Shown here: positions 10,508-22,017 of the stretch, one piece after another
Position numbering within the stretch: position 1 is the first letter of the stretch
Layout: every line of letters starts with the position of its first letter
From: Linum tenue
Taxonomy: Eukaryota > Streptophyta > Magnoliopsida > Malpighiales > Linaceae
DNA length: 64,000 nucleotides
Assembly: GCA_946122785.1 (NCBI GenBank)
Contig: CAMGYJ010000004.1
Span: forward strand, 57,916,679 to 57,980,678
Direction: 5' to 3'
The notes under the pieces: generated by a model
The model's input: the letters and a program-made list of their open reading frames with translations, nothing else
Database searches by the model: none
Told to the model about the DNA's origin: nothing
Position numbers and translations under genes: made by a program

Positions 10508-11869
10508 TGACTCACTCCTACTGTCACCCTAGAAAATGGCCAAGTATAACCACTTCCTAAAGCGTAGTATAGCGGGTCGGGTTTTAATGTCAACCCGGGT
10601 CCTAGATGTGATGACTACTCGGTGAATTCTTGTTATTTAGCAGTGAACTTTTAGTGAAACTGAAGCAAACAAAACACAAAGCAAGTAAACGGTTTGTTGT
10701 CAAGTCAAGAGAGGTCACCCGGATATGGTTTCCCCCTAGACTGCAGTTAAGTCGGATTGCATTTTACCAAGTTCAGTTTTCATGAAAGTTATACTGCGGG
10801 AGGTTCTCAATTAGCCTGAAGTCTCGACTAAAGGTCTCCAGACCCTCTCAATCTGAGTCTCTAGCGGGCGACTAACCTCCACCGGAGTAAACAGATTGAG
10901 GCCCTAATGAACCAAACCTCCACTACCGAATCGACTTCGGTACAGAATAGCGAATTGGCTCCTCGACTAAAGTCACCAATTCGCTACCTTCGATTAAGGG
11001 TACTCTATCAACCTAGGCAGATATTCTCATTCCAGGTCAAAGCAGAAACAACAGGAATTTGATCAGGATTCAAGTCATTCAATCAATCAAACCTCAATCG
11101 AATATAATCAATTCACAAACACTGTACTTGGGTTCATACAGTCAGACCTAGCATACAAATCTAGGGTTCTCCATACCCAGATGAATGGGGAAACTACTCC
11201 ATAGAGAAAGAAGCAAAAGCAGATTCAGACACGGAAATCATACTGTGAAGTTGGATTCCTGCTTCTGGACGTTTAATCGCACTTCTCCAAGCTCAAGACG
11301 GGCTCCAATGGTGTTGAAGATCGATCTATAGCGCTTGAGAACTCTGGTTCGACGCTTTCTCTCTCTAGGTATCGGTTTCTCTCTCAAAAACCCGGAACCC
11401 TCTGAAAATTGGCCTTCTTCCTGTTTTATCAGCTGCCTGTCGCGATACCCGGTCAAAATACTCGGTCGGGTATTTTATGGTTCGACCGGGTATTTTATGA
11501 AACGCACCGTCTGACTAAGGGAAAAATCCCCGGTCTACCACCAAAATCCCCGACCGGGGATTTATCGCCATCGCCCGGGCCCCCTTCTGCTTCTCACGGG
11601 TGCCCGAAGGAGGAAATACCCGGTCGAGGCCAGAATATACCCGGTCGGGTATTTCTTCCTTTGACCGGGTATTTTGGTCCAGCAGCATCCTTTGTCCAAT
11701 CTTCGCTCCTTTCGATCCAGAACTCGTTCCTTCGCCTCGATTCCAACGCCAGGACCTGAAATATGACATAAACACACAACCTAGCGTAAAATCGGCTTAA
11801 AATACGAGATTCCTCATCACAAACGACTTCAGAATAGGGGTGAAAACATGTATGATTATCGGTCTATCA
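10508..11869 (-). repeat. Athila-type 3' LTR (minus orientation)
   Basis: This is a 1362-bp LTR with ends TGACTCACTCC...GGTCTATCA. It includes an array of inverted repeats (about 11446-11690). Older relatives of this LTR are recognisable at 61290-62335 and, more distantly, at 1560-2520, 31290-32100 and 55120-57660. Confidence 0.92.
11446..11690. repeat. array of short palindromic modules in the Athila LTR
   Basis: Within 245 bp the sequence repeats ATACCCGGTC, GACCGGGTATTTT and AATCCCCGACCGGGGATT in both orientations, giving several perfect or near-perfect inverted repeats. The other LTR has the same array at about 17642-17886. In the orientation of the element this lies roughly 180-425 bases from the LTR start, in the U3 region. 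Confidence 0.8.
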
Positions 11870-13730
11870 AACTCCCCCACACTTAACCGTTTGCTTGTCC
11901 CCAAGCAAACCAAGTCAGACACTAGGTAAGCTTACATATTTCAATCAACCAACACTGGGGACAAGTCATAAAGGCACAAAACACGTGAATCGCACTGGTT
12001 TTCAAACATCAATACATGCACAACCTCAATGACAACCTGGACAACCACCACAAAGGACATTCGAATGCAGCAAATCGAGTAAAGGAAGAGTCTCTCGTCT
12101 GTTCACTAGCCAACCTAGACTTGATTCAACCACCTACTCAAAACAGTCAACTCATGCATCCAACTCAAAACATCAGAATAGAGACCGAGCAATCTAGGTC
12201 CTCACCGGGGTACAAGAGCATATAGAAAATGGAAATGAATCGCTCACTCTCGACCAGTGGGGTCAGGACATTTTTTGATGCGAAAGACGCGCATGCTATT
12301 TCTCTCAATCCCTATCATCTCTTCACCATGATGGCAGCCTCTAAATGCTAGAGTTCACATATGGGGTGTCACCACTAACTAATCAGGAGGTCTTAGACAC
12401 AGGTTCAAATGACTGGCTAGGGTCTTGGACATGGGGAAAAGGCCTTTAGGTGGTGGAAGTATTCATAGCAAAAAGGTTCCACATTTTCCAAACACACCAT
12501 CACAGTCAAACAACCCGTTATTTTCTTTCTGCTATTCTGCATTACTCAATATCTTAAGAGCACAAGAGTGAAGGAGGCATAATCATCAGCATTTCCAAGC
12601 CAGACTGCTAAGAGACACTGCTTACTGGGCATTATTCAGATTTTTGGTAGTGGCTCTCTTTTACTTTCATTTTTTTCTTTGTTTTTCTTTCATTTTTCTT
12701 TTCATTTCTTAAGAGAACCACCACTTCTGCATAAATTTCAAACACCTGCCCAATTTTTAAGCACTACCTCCGACACTCACATAGACTTTAGCAGAAACAG
12801 CAGAGAATATATAAAACCACTCTGTGGAACCTTCTAAAAGATGCAACAAGGGTGATTTTTCCATTATAGACCAAAAGAAAGGATAACACACGGCTCAAAG
12901 GGCTGACTAGGGGATATGACACATCAGGACAGTCAGTACTGGGCGTGGGCTAATCCTATGCCCCCATCATCTTAGCTAGTGACAACGTGAATGCTACACA
13001 TCATGGAAGAGGGATCTATCGCACAAGAAAGAAACGAGCAGGCTCAAATCTCACATGGCTACCTATATGCTCTATCTCACATTCTGATACCCTGAACTAG
13101 ATGCATAAACGACTGTCAAGGATAAGTAATCAGATCAAGTCAGATCAAGTCACAGTTGGCAAGCAAACAGTTGAAAAACTGAACCCCTACATCGTTCTAC
13201 TGCACATCTCAGTCCTCATCATAGGTTGTCCTAGTCGCAAACAAGTTGTCATGCATTAATCCGAAAACCAATCAATTCATCCATCAAAACACAGTGCCAA
13301 TATGATCAAACAGCAGTACTTGGAGCCCTCAAATCGTAAGATTTGGACAGTGGACTAGGCTCCAAGCACACAAACAGAGCTAATGCAGTCAAAAGATAAA
13401 CATCCCCCCACACTTAAGATCGACATTGCCCTCAATGGAGAAGAGGGAAGGAAAGGGGAACGATGTTACCGGTGTGCACAGACGGCAGAAGACTGGAAAT
13501 GAACCAGTCGGGAACACAGCACAGCTCAAGGAGAACAGAAGAGCTCAACCAGAATATGTTAGGTCCGATGTCAGCCCAATAAGACATCATCCAGAACAAA
13601 TGAAACAAACCCAAACAAAACCAAATCGCAATCCGACTCGAAACATAAGAAAGAAAGTCAAACCGTGGTGGGGTTGCCTCCCCACAAGCGCTTCTTTACC
13701 GTCTTTTAGCTGGACGCCCATGGTGGATAC
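11870..13730 (-). other. Athila element 3' non-coding internal region
   Basis: This lies between the stop of the gag-protease ORF and the 3' LTR. No ORF with a domain is seen. The polypurine tract is at the left edge (minus strand AAGTGTGGGGGAGTT, 11870-11884). A second copy of the same motif, AAGTGTGGGGGGATG on the minus strand, lies about 13403-13417 with the typical Athila phrase CATTGAGGGCAATG next to it. The stretch includes a homopolymer-rich CTTTT segment near 12660-12710. Confidence 0.75.
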
Positions 13731-16556
13731 TCAGGGAAGTGCAGGATCAGGTGCCTCCAAGAGCGGATCCACATCGCTCGTGAGGTACAGCTTCAGGTGG
13801 TGACCGTGCACCCGACGGTTGCAACCACCAGCAGTGGTCAGCTCGACCTGGCCATCCGGCAAGATGCAGGCGAGTGAGTACTCGGATGGCCAGGGTGGTC
13901 GCGGTGCAGGGGGTGGGACCAGCTCATAGTGGCCTCCACCTTTCTTCCGTGCAGGCTTAGCCACTTGCGGCTTCGGCCGCCACTCCTCCTTGAGCTTTTT
14001 GTTCGAAGGCGAGGCTGGATGGAGTGGCGGCGGAGGAATGATAGGCGGGTCCTGCAACATGAGAGGTGCAGAAGGATACACGACAGGCTCGTGTATCTTG
14101 TCAGAAATAGCATGCACAGGCGATACAGAAATCATAGCACAATGATCAGACTCAGTCACAGGAAAAACAGCCTGTTCATTTCCAGCACGCAAGATCAGTT
14201 TACCATCATGCACATCAATCAGTGCCTTGGCGGTGGCAAGAAATGGTCTACCTAGAATCAAAGGCACATCCACATCATCATTTATATCCAGAATAACAAA
14301 ATCAACAGGATATGTGAATGCACCCACATTAACAAGCAAATCTTCTATGATACCCCTAGGATGCACCACAGAACGATCAGCTAGCTGAATGCTCATCCTA
14401 GTAGGGCTAAGTTCACCTAGGTCTAGCTTTTTGAACAATTTGTATGGCATGACATTAATGCTAGCGCCTAGGTCCGCCAAGGACTTTCCTACATGCATGC
14501 TGCCAATAGTAAGAGGGATAGTAAAACTCCCTGGGTCCTTGCGCTTTTCGGGCAGCTTGTTCTGCAGGATGACAGAACATTCCTCGCTCAGCAGCACTGT
14601 CGAGAGATCCCCAAGTTTCTTCTTGTTGGTGCAGAGATCTTTCATGAACTTAGCGTACTTGGGCATCTTCGACAGTGCCTCCACAAATGGTATGCTGATG
14701 TTGAGCTGCTTCAACATTGCCATAAAATTGGCAAACTCAGTCTCCAGCCTGTCCTTGTGAAGGCGAGTGGGGAAGGGAAGCTGGGGTACGTGCTCCTTCA
14801 CCACTGGTTGTGGCTTGGGAGCAGGGGCTTCCTTCTCCACCCGCACTTCTGTATCACCGGCTGGAAGTGCTGAAGCAGGTAGTGGTTCCTCCTGCCTAGT
14901 CGAGGCAGGATCAGCTGATGTAGGCCTGCCGCTCAGGGTGAAAATGGCATGTGCGGTCTCGTGCGGGTCCCGTGGATTGGGGATGGTGGTGGCAGGTAGA
15001 GTCCCCGGGGCCCGAGCAGTAAGCTGGCGCGCTAGGACACCGACTTGGTGCTGTAGATCTTGCAAAATAGCACCCTGGTTCCTCTGCCCTGCCTCCAAAG
15101 AAGCTATGCTCTGGTCCACCCTTGCGAAATTCGCCTGGCTGGTGGTCATGAATGTCGCCAAAATGTTCTTCAGATCAGCCATCTGATTATCGGGAGCTGC
15201 GGCTGCTGGAGGCTGAGCAAACTGGCCCTGGGGCTGCTGGAATGGCTGCCCTTGCCTAGGCTGGTAGGGCTGTTGCTGTGGTGGTGGCCCTTGCCTATCC
15301 TGGTAGGGCTGCCTCTGCTGAAAACCACCTGCTGGTGCTGGGAAACCAGGTGGTTTGTTGGTGTTGTTGCTCCAGGCGAAGTTGGGATGCTGGCGCCATC
15401 CCTCATTGTATGTGTTACTGTATGGATCGAGGCGCCGAGCATTGGCGATGAAGGCCAACTGTTCTTGGGGAGTAGAGGACTCCCGCATAGCCTGGCAGTC
15501 CTCCACCAGATGGTTTGGACTCTCACACCACTGGCACTGAACTACTGGAGGCCCAGCTGCACCTCGGCCCGGAAGGAGACTGTTAGGCTGCTTCAGTGTC
15601 TGCACCAACTCAGCCACCTGCTGCTCTAACCCGGATCTGGCCTCCATAGCATGCACACCACGGTCCCGGGAGTGCCTGCCTCTGCTGCTCTGCCCCCAGG
15701 AATGATCGCGGGCAGCCAAAGTACTGATCATCTGGTTCAGCTCGGGTGGAGTCTTAGTAAGGATATCCCCTCCTGGGCATAGAGACTCGATCACCCTCTG
15801 GCTGTCTGGGGTGATGGCACTGTAGAAGTTCCCCACTGTGAAAGCATCGCTGAAGCCATGATGGGGACACTGCCAGAAGTATCCCATGTACCGCTCCCAT
15901 GCATCACGAAGGGACTCATCTGGCTCTTGGCGGAAGTGAGTGATCTCCCGCTGAATCTCAGTAGTCTTCGATGCCGGATAATATCTGTGCACGAACTTAT
16001 CCGCCAGATCGTCCCAAGACGTGATGGACAGTGGGGGCTGGGTCTCCAACCACCTCTTAGCATTCCCCGCCAGAGAATGGGGGAAGAGGTGAAGGCGGAT
16101 TGCCTCATCCGGAACACCATTCAGCTTGAAACCGTTTGTCAGCTGCAGAAAACGGGAAAGGTGTGCCCGTGCTTCCTCATCCTTCAAGCCATGGAACTGG
16201 ATAGAGGATGTGATGAGCTGAATCCAGCCTGGCTTGATCTCGAAGTTATTTGCTGGGATGGGTGGATAGAGGATGACCGGGCGGATGTCAGCAATCCGTG
16301 GAGTGTAGTAGTACTCCAAGGTGGGACCCGGCGGTGGTGGTGGATGCTGATTCACCGGGGGAGCCTGTCGAGCATTCCCCGGTTGTGGGATGTCTTCGCC
16401 CTCCATCTCGTACTCTTCCTCAGAATCGCTGGTCAAGTGGCCGTCTATGCGCTCTCCCGTAACCAGTCTAGCTCGCTGCTGTCTCCTAAGTTGGCGGCAA
16501 GTGCGTTCAAGCTCTGGATCCAACGGCAGTAAACCTCCTGACTGGCTACGGGTCAT
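13731..16556 (-). CDS. Athila-type Gag-protease polyprotein fused to a Pol C-terminal tail
   Basis: This intact 941-codon ORF starts with an ATG at 16556, about 120 bases after the primer site. The gag capsid region spans roughly residues 95-290, with GLKDEEARAHLSRFLQL and LTNGFKLNGVPDEAIRLHLF. A zinc knuckle CQWCESPNHLVEDC (CX2CX4HX4C) lies near residue 340, then a Q/P-rich linker. A retropepsin region follows near residues 660-800, with active-site motif DLGASINVMPY and ILGRPFL. The last 60 or so residues (around VELTTAGGCNRRVHGHHLKL) resemble the extreme C-terminus of Athila integrase. RT, RNase H and the integrase core are therefore missing by internal deletion that kept the frame. The protein could form particles and mature them, but reverse transcription and integration must come from a partner element. 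The open frame over 2.8 kb argues that it is young or under selection. Confidence 0.9.
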   Translation of the reverse strand: MTRSQSGGLLPLDPELERTCRQLRRQQRARLVTGERIDGHLTSDSEEEYEMEGEDIPQPGNARQAPPVNQHPPPPPGPTLEYYYTPRIADIRPVILYPPIPANNFEIKPGWIQLITSSIQFHGLKDEEARAHLSRFLQLTNGFKLNGVPDEAIRLHLFPHSLAGNAKRWLETQPPLSITSWDDLADKFVHRYYPASKTTEIQREITHFRQEPDESLRDAWERYMGYFWQCPHHGFSDAFTVGNFYSAITPDSQRVIESLCPGGDILTKTPPELNQMISTLAARDHSWGQSSRGRHSRDRGVHAMEARSGLEQQVAELVQTLKQPNSLLPGRGAAGPPVVQCQWCESPNHLVEDCQAMRESSTPQEQLAFIANARRLDPYSNTYNEGWRQHPNFAWSNNTNKPPGFPAPAGGFQQRQPYQDRQGPPPQQQPYQPRQGQPFQQPQGQFAQPPAAAAPDNQMADLKNILATFMTTSQANFARVDQSIASLEAGQRNQGAILQDLQHQVGVLARQLTARAPGTLPATTIPNPRDPHETAHAIFTLSGRPTSADPASTRQEEPLPASALPAGDTEVRVEKEAPAPKPQPVVKEHVPQLPFPTRLHKDRLETEFANFMAMLKQLNISIPFVEALSKMPKYAKFMKDLCTNKKKLGDLSTVLLSEECSVILQNKLPEKRKDPGSFTIPLTIGSMHVGKSLADLGASINVMPYKLFKKLDLGELSPTRMSIQLADRSVVHPRGIIEDLLVNVGAFTYPVDFVILDINDDVDVPLILGRPFLATAKALIDVHDGKLILRAGNEQAVFPVTESDHCAMISVSPVHAISDKIHEPVVYPSAPLMLQDPPIIPPPPLHPASPSNKKLKEEWRPKPQVAKPARKKGGGHYELVPPPAPRPPWPSEYSLACILPDGQVELTTAGGCNRRVHGHHLKLYLTSDVDPLLEAPDPALP

Positions 16557-16703
16557 GCACTACCTGCACACACTCAAGCAAGCAAACCCGTGAAGGCACA
16601 AGTGGGACAAAGCAAAAACTCAATGCAAAAATGAAAATGCTAAAGTAACAGAAATCACTTTTCTTCAACAACCTAGCCGTCCCCGGCAACGGCGCCAAAA
16701 ACT
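16557..16703 (-). promoter_or_regulatory. Athila leader with tRNA-Asp primer binding site
   Basis: The plus strand 16681-16697 reads CCCCGGCAACGGCGCCA, the 3' end of plant tRNA-Asp, so the minus strand carries the complementary primer site three to six bases after the 5' LTR. The remainder is a short leader before the ATG at 16556. Confidence 0.9.
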
Positions 16704-18065
16704 TGACTCACTCCTACTGTCACCCTAGAAAATGGCCAAGTATAACCACTTCCTAAAGCGTAGTATAGCGGGTCGGGTTTTAATGTCAACCCGGGTCCTA
16801 GATGTGATGACTACTCGGTGAATTCTTGTTATTTAGCAGTGAACTTTTAGTGAAACTGAAGCAAACAAAACACAAAGCAAGTAAACGGTTTGTTGTCAAG
16901 TCAAGAGAGGTCACCCGGATATGGTTTCCCCCTAGACTGCAGTTAAGTCGGATTGCATTTTACCAAGTTCAGTTTTCATGAAAGTTATACTGCGGGAGGT
17001 TCTCAATTAGCCTGAAGTCTCGACTAAAGGTCTCCAGACCCTCTCAATCTGAGTCTCTAGCGGGCGACTAACCTCCACCGGAGTAAACAGATTGAGGCCC
17101 TAATGAACCAAACCTCCACTACCGAATCGACTTCGGTACAGAATAGCGAATTGGCTCCTCGACTAAAGTCACCAATTCGCTACCTTCGATTAAGGGTACT
17201 CTATCAACCTAGGCAGATATTCTCATTCCAGGTCAAAGCAGAAACAACAGGAATTTGATCAGGATTCAAGTCATTCAATCAATCAAACCTCAATCGAATA
17301 TAATCAATTCACAAACACTGTACTTGGGTTCATACAGTCAGACCTAGCATACAAATCTAGGGTTCTCCATACCCAGATGAATGGGGAAACTACTCCATAG
17401 AGAAAGAAGCAAAAGCAGATTCAGACACGGAAATCATACTGTGAAGTTGGATTCCTGCTTCTGGACGTTTAATCGCACTTCTCCAAGCTCAAGACGGGCT
17501 CCAATGGTGTTGAAGATCGATCTATAGCGCTTGAGAACTCTGGTTCGACGCTTTCTCTCTCTAGGTATCGGTTTCTCTCTCAAAAACCCGGAACCCTCTG
17601 AAAATTGGCCTTCTTCCTGTTTTATCAGCTGCCTGTCGCGATACCCGGTCAAAATACCCGGTCGGGTATTTTATGGTTCGACCGGGTATTTTATGAAACG
17701 CACCGTCTGACTAAGGGAAAAATCCCCGGTCTACCACCAAAATCCCCGACCGGGGATTTATCGCCATCGCCCGGGCCCCCTTCTGCTTCTCACGGGTGCC
17801 CGAAGGAGGAAATACCCGGTCGAGGCCAGAATATACCCGGTCGGGTATTTCTTCCTTTGACCGGGTATTTTGGTCCAGCAGCATCCTTTGTCCAATCTTC
17901 GCTCCTTTCGATCCAGAACTCGTTCCTTCGCCTCGATTCCAACGCCAGGACCTGAAATATGACATAAACACACAACCTAGCGTAAAATCGGCTTAAAATA
18001 CGAGATTCCTCATCACAAACGACTTCAGAATAGGGGTGAAAACATGTATGATTATCGGTCTATCA
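16704..18065 (-). repeat. Athila-type 5' LTR (minus orientation)
   Basis: This second 1362-bp LTR differs from 10508-11869 at one position that I could find. It should drive transcription leftward across the gag-protease ORF, antisense to the surrounding Tat gag-pol. Confidence 0.92.
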
Positions 18066-18070
18066 GTCCA

Positions 18071-21000
18071 TAACGGGTACTCTTGACTTGAGAGAGAAGT
18101 TGGAGAGATCTAGGCGCCTGCGAGCTGCTTCGCTTGAAGCCAGAGAAGCCGTGCACATCCACTTTAATCAGGAACCGGATGAGGCGTGCCAAGTCCCATC
18201 GGAAGAGGCTCTTGAGATACAAGGAGTGATAGCCGGATGTAAAGTGAAGAGAATGTTGGTAGACACGGGCAGCTCTATGGATGTCCTCTTCAAAAGCACC
18301 TTCGAACGAATGCAGCTGGCACCTGAGTTGGTGCGTCCCTCAAATTCGGTGTTGGTCGGATTTTCGGGGGCACCCGCTCAAGTCATCGGGCGTGTACGCC
18401 TCCCTGTGACTCTGGGGGACGAAGCGCATTGTGTAACGCATGCGGTGGAGTTTGGCATCGTTGACTGTCCCTCGCCATACAATGTGATACTTGGCCGACC
18501 TCTTTTGGCACAATTCAATGGGGTGGCCTCGACGTGCCATCAGACGCTGAAGTTTGTCGCTCCTCAAGGTGTAGGCGTCTCGCGAGGAAGGAATGTCCCG
18601 CGATATGCAAGAGAAGAGGACTCAAAGAATCGGGGTCGGAAGCATAGACTGAATATCGTAGACATCAGTCCGGAGGAGGCGCCCCGGGCAGAGCCAGTAG
18701 ACGATGAGATGGCTGTGATATTGGACGAGGAGCGCCCAGACCAGATAATACGAATATCATCACAGGCGCCAGAGGCTATGAGAGCGCCCTTAATCGAATT
18801 ACTGAGAGAATTCGGAGAACTGTTCGCGTGGAGCGCTCGGGATATGCCCGGAGTGTCCCCCAAAGTTGCGGCGCATAGGCTGGCAGTGGAAGAAGGTAAA
18901 AGGCCGGTGCAACAAAAGCGACGGAACTTGACCCCCGAGAAGGAAGAGGCGCTCCGACATGAGGTCGACAGGTTGCGAGAAGCGGGGTTTGTGGAGGAAG
19001 CAAGGTACATTACGTGGCTCTCCAATGTGGTGTTCGTCCCAAAGCCGTCGGGAGATTGGAGAATGTGCGTGGACTTTACTAACCTCAACCGGGCGTGCCC
19101 GACGGACGCTTACCCTATGCCACGCATCGACTTGCTGGTAGATGCGACGGCGTATCACGAAGCGCTCAGCTTCCTGGACATGTTTTCAGGCTACCATCAG
19201 ATCCCAATGGTGGAGGAGGACCGGGCGAAAACGGCCTTCATGACACCTTTTGGCAACTTCTGCTATCGTGTCATGGCATTTGGTTTAAAAAATGCAGGCG
19301 CCACCTACCAACGTATGGTAAACCAAGTCTTCCGCGAGCAGATAGGGAGAAACGTGGAAGCATATGTGGATGATTTGATAGTAAAGAGCAAGAGGCGCCA
19401 AGATCATATCCTAGACCTCCGGGAAACTTTCGAGACGATGCGCCGATTCAATTTGAGGCTTAACCCCAAAAAGTGTGTGTTCTTTGCAGAGGCGGGAAAA
19501 TTCTTGGGTTTCATGATAACAAAAAGGGGGATTGAGGCTAATCCCAGGCAGGTGGAGGCCATCAAGAACTTGGCGCCCCCAAGAACGCCGAAAGAAGTGC
19601 AAGTGTTGACGGGAAGGCTAGCGGCGTTGGGACGGTTCATTCCGCGAGCCTCGGACAGGGGCGCCCCCTTTTTCAAGGTATTGAAAAAGGCTACCAAGTT
19701 TCGATGGACAGAAGAATGCAACAAGGCGTTCGAAGAGTTGAAAGGGCTACTCATAGCGCCTACGGTAATGACCGCGCCTAGAGCCAAGGAAGTGCTATAC
19801 CTGTACATAGCGGTGTCCCACATCGCTGTGAGCGCTGTACTGATATCCAAAGACTCGATAACGAATGAAGAGCGACCGGTGTACTACGTCAGCCGCACCA
19901 TGGTTGGCCATGAGACGCGGTATGCACCCATAGAGAAGGCGGCTTTGGCGGTAGTAATGGCCGCGAACAAGCTCAGACCTTATTTTCAGGCTCATAGCAT
20001 CGTGGTGCTCACCAACCTGCCATTAAGAACGGTTCTTGGATCAATGGATGTGTCTGGGCGTCTGGTGAAGTGGGCCGTGCAATTAAGTGAGTTTGACATA
20101 AGTTACGCGCCCCGCCCAGCTGTTAAAGCTCAAGTGTTGGCAGACTTCATGGCCGAAGGTGTGGCTGACGGAGGGACGGCCATTGAAGAATACTGGCAAG
20201 TACATGTGGATGGAGCAGCAAGTCGGGCAGGCGCCGGGGCCGGCATGGTGCTCATTAGCCCTTTAGGCGCCCTTCATGAAATCGCGCTTCGTTTTGCGAC
20301 CCTCAAAACGAACAATGCGGCTGAGTACGAGGCTGTTCTGGCCGGACTTCATTATGCAAGGGAGCTGGGCGCCCAAAGGGTTAACGTGAAAACTGACTCA
20401 GCGCTGGTGGTCAATCAGCTGAACGAAGTTTACGAAGTGAAAGAGGAGGCTCTATGCGCCTATGTGCAATCCGTGCGGAAGAGATGCGCTTGGTTTCGCG
20501 AGGTAACTTTTACGCATGTCCCGAGAGAGGAGAATGCTCATGCAGATGCTTTGTCTAAGTTAGCTACGGCTTTAGACTTCGAGGAGAGTCGGACGGTGAT
20601 CGTGGCAAAAGAAGTCCCACACGAGGAAGTGGTAATGGCCTCCATCCAATCGGGAGTGCAAGAAGGGTGGATGGCACCAATTCGCCTCTTCCTAACGAAG
20701 GGAGTCATACCGGAGAACCCAAAGGACGCCTGGCGCCTTCGTCGGAAGGCAGCTCGATGCACCATCGTGGATGATGTGTTATACAAGAGGTCACATTCCG
20801 GCGCCTATTTGAGATGCCTTACCGAGGCAGAGGGGTTAGAGGCGATCAACGAGGTGCACCAAGGAACGTGTGGCATGCATGCAGGCGCCCGCAGTCTGGA
20901 GAAAATTTTGCTCCGACAAGGATATTATTGGCCGACAATGCGAAGGGACGCAGGGAGACACGTGACATCATGCCACCAATGCCAAATCCATGCTAACGAC

Positions 21001-21954
21001 ATTCATCTCCCAGCGGCACCTATGCAGGGAAATGTGGGCGCCTGGCCCTTCGCTCAGTGGGGCATGGACCTGTTGGGACCATTTCCGAGGGCGCCTGGTC
21101 AGTACAAGTACTTAATTGTCGCGGTTGATTACTTCACCAAATGGATTGAAGCAGAGCCATTGGCCTCAATCACCGAGGCGCAAGTGCGGAAATTCACAAG
21201 GAAGAACATCTTTACGCGTTTTGGGCTCCCAGAATCCATCATCACTGACCATGGAAAGCAATTTGATTGCAAAAAGTTCATAGAGTTTTGCGATGAAAAC
21301 GGGGTCGTGTTAAGGTTCTCTTCAGTGGCCTACCCTCAAGCCAACGGACAAGCCGAGGCAGCAAACAAGAGTATTTTGCACGGCTTACACACGAGATTGG
21401 CAGAAGCCAAGGGAAGATGGGTTGAAGAATTACCGAGTGTTCTATGGGCGCACAGGACTTCCTTCAAAGTAGCCACGGGTGAAACACCCTTCGCGCTAAC
21501 TTATGGTAGCGAAGCGGTGTTGCCTGTCGAGATGCGTGTCCCAACTTTCAGGATGACCCATCGAAGTGAGTCTATGGAGGCCCAAGAGCGTATTGATGAG
21601 CTGGACTTATTGGACGAGCGCCGAGAGATGGCGGTGTTGCGATTGGAGGCAATGAAGGGTCAAGTGGCAAGGTACTACAACAAGAAGATGAAGGCGCACA
21701 ACCTCATGAAAGGTAGCCTTGTCCTAAAGAGGGATTTCCGCCCAAAAGCGGCCGAAGGGAAGTTGGCTCCAAAATGGAAAGGGCCATACCGCATTCAAGA
21801 GGTCATTGGTCCAAGCACATTCAAGCTGGAACACCTATCAGGCAAGAAGGTCAAAAGGACGTGGAATGCACAGAATTTGCGCAAATATGAGGCGCCTGAA
21901 ACGAAGACAAGAACCATGCAAGGAGCAGAGGAACAGGCGCCTGAAGATGAGTAG
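18071..21954 (+). CDS. pol: Tat pol: protease, RT, RNase H, archaeal-like RNase H, integrase
   Basis: This is the pol part of the single Tat polyprotein. It has no own start: the frame enters from gag across the Athila insertion. Residues are counted from 18088. Retropepsin has DTGSSMDV at D59. RT includes FVPKPSGDWRMCVDFTNLN, LDMFSGYHQI and the catalytic YVDD at 426-429 (19363-19374). A connection/RNase H region follows. A second RNase H has VHVDGAAS, NNAAEYEAVLAGL, KTDSALVVNQL and NAHADALSKLA, which keeps the D-E-D-D set and is the Tat/Ogre hallmark. Integrase has an HHCC-type region ending CHQC and a D994, D1054, E1090 triad with 35 residues between the last two. It ends with a chromodomain-less C-terminus rich in basic residues. 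No stop or frameshift is seen over 3.9 kb. The enzymes would copy element RNA into cDNA and insert it. GKQF replaces the common GTQF after the second catalytic Asp. Confidence 0.93.
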
Positions 21955-22017
21955 ACATGCAAGACTAGTACATTTTATGGCGGAGTTGTGTTTTTCTTGT
22001 GTGTTACGTTTTCCAAA

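Larger units (their letters stand above)
10508..18065 (-). mobile_element. Athila-lineage non-autonomous LTR element (gag-protease only)
   Basis: This LTR element in minus orientation lies inside the Tat gag-pol junction. LTRs are 10508-11869 and 16704-18065 (1362 bp each). The TSD is GTCCA (10503-10507 and 18066-18070). I saw one LTR difference (about 11459 against 17655). On the minus strand the primer site TGGCGCCGTTGCCGGGG matches plant tRNA-Asp, as in Athila. The only long ORF (13731-16556) gives gag and protease followed directly by a short tail resembling the C-terminal end of Athila pol. RT, RNase H and the integrase core are absent. It resembles the TR-GAG class of non-autonomous elements but keeps the protease. 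Confidence 0.92.

Noticed and set aside
11409..11775. Overlapping ORFs on both strands repeated at 17605-17971
   Set aside because: They lie in the palindromic part of the Athila LTR, and both-strand openness follows from the inverted repeats.
18088..18090. An independent pol start at 18088
   Set aside because: The codon is TTG. The frame continues upstream into gag across the Athila insertion, so pol is part of a gag-pol polyprotein.
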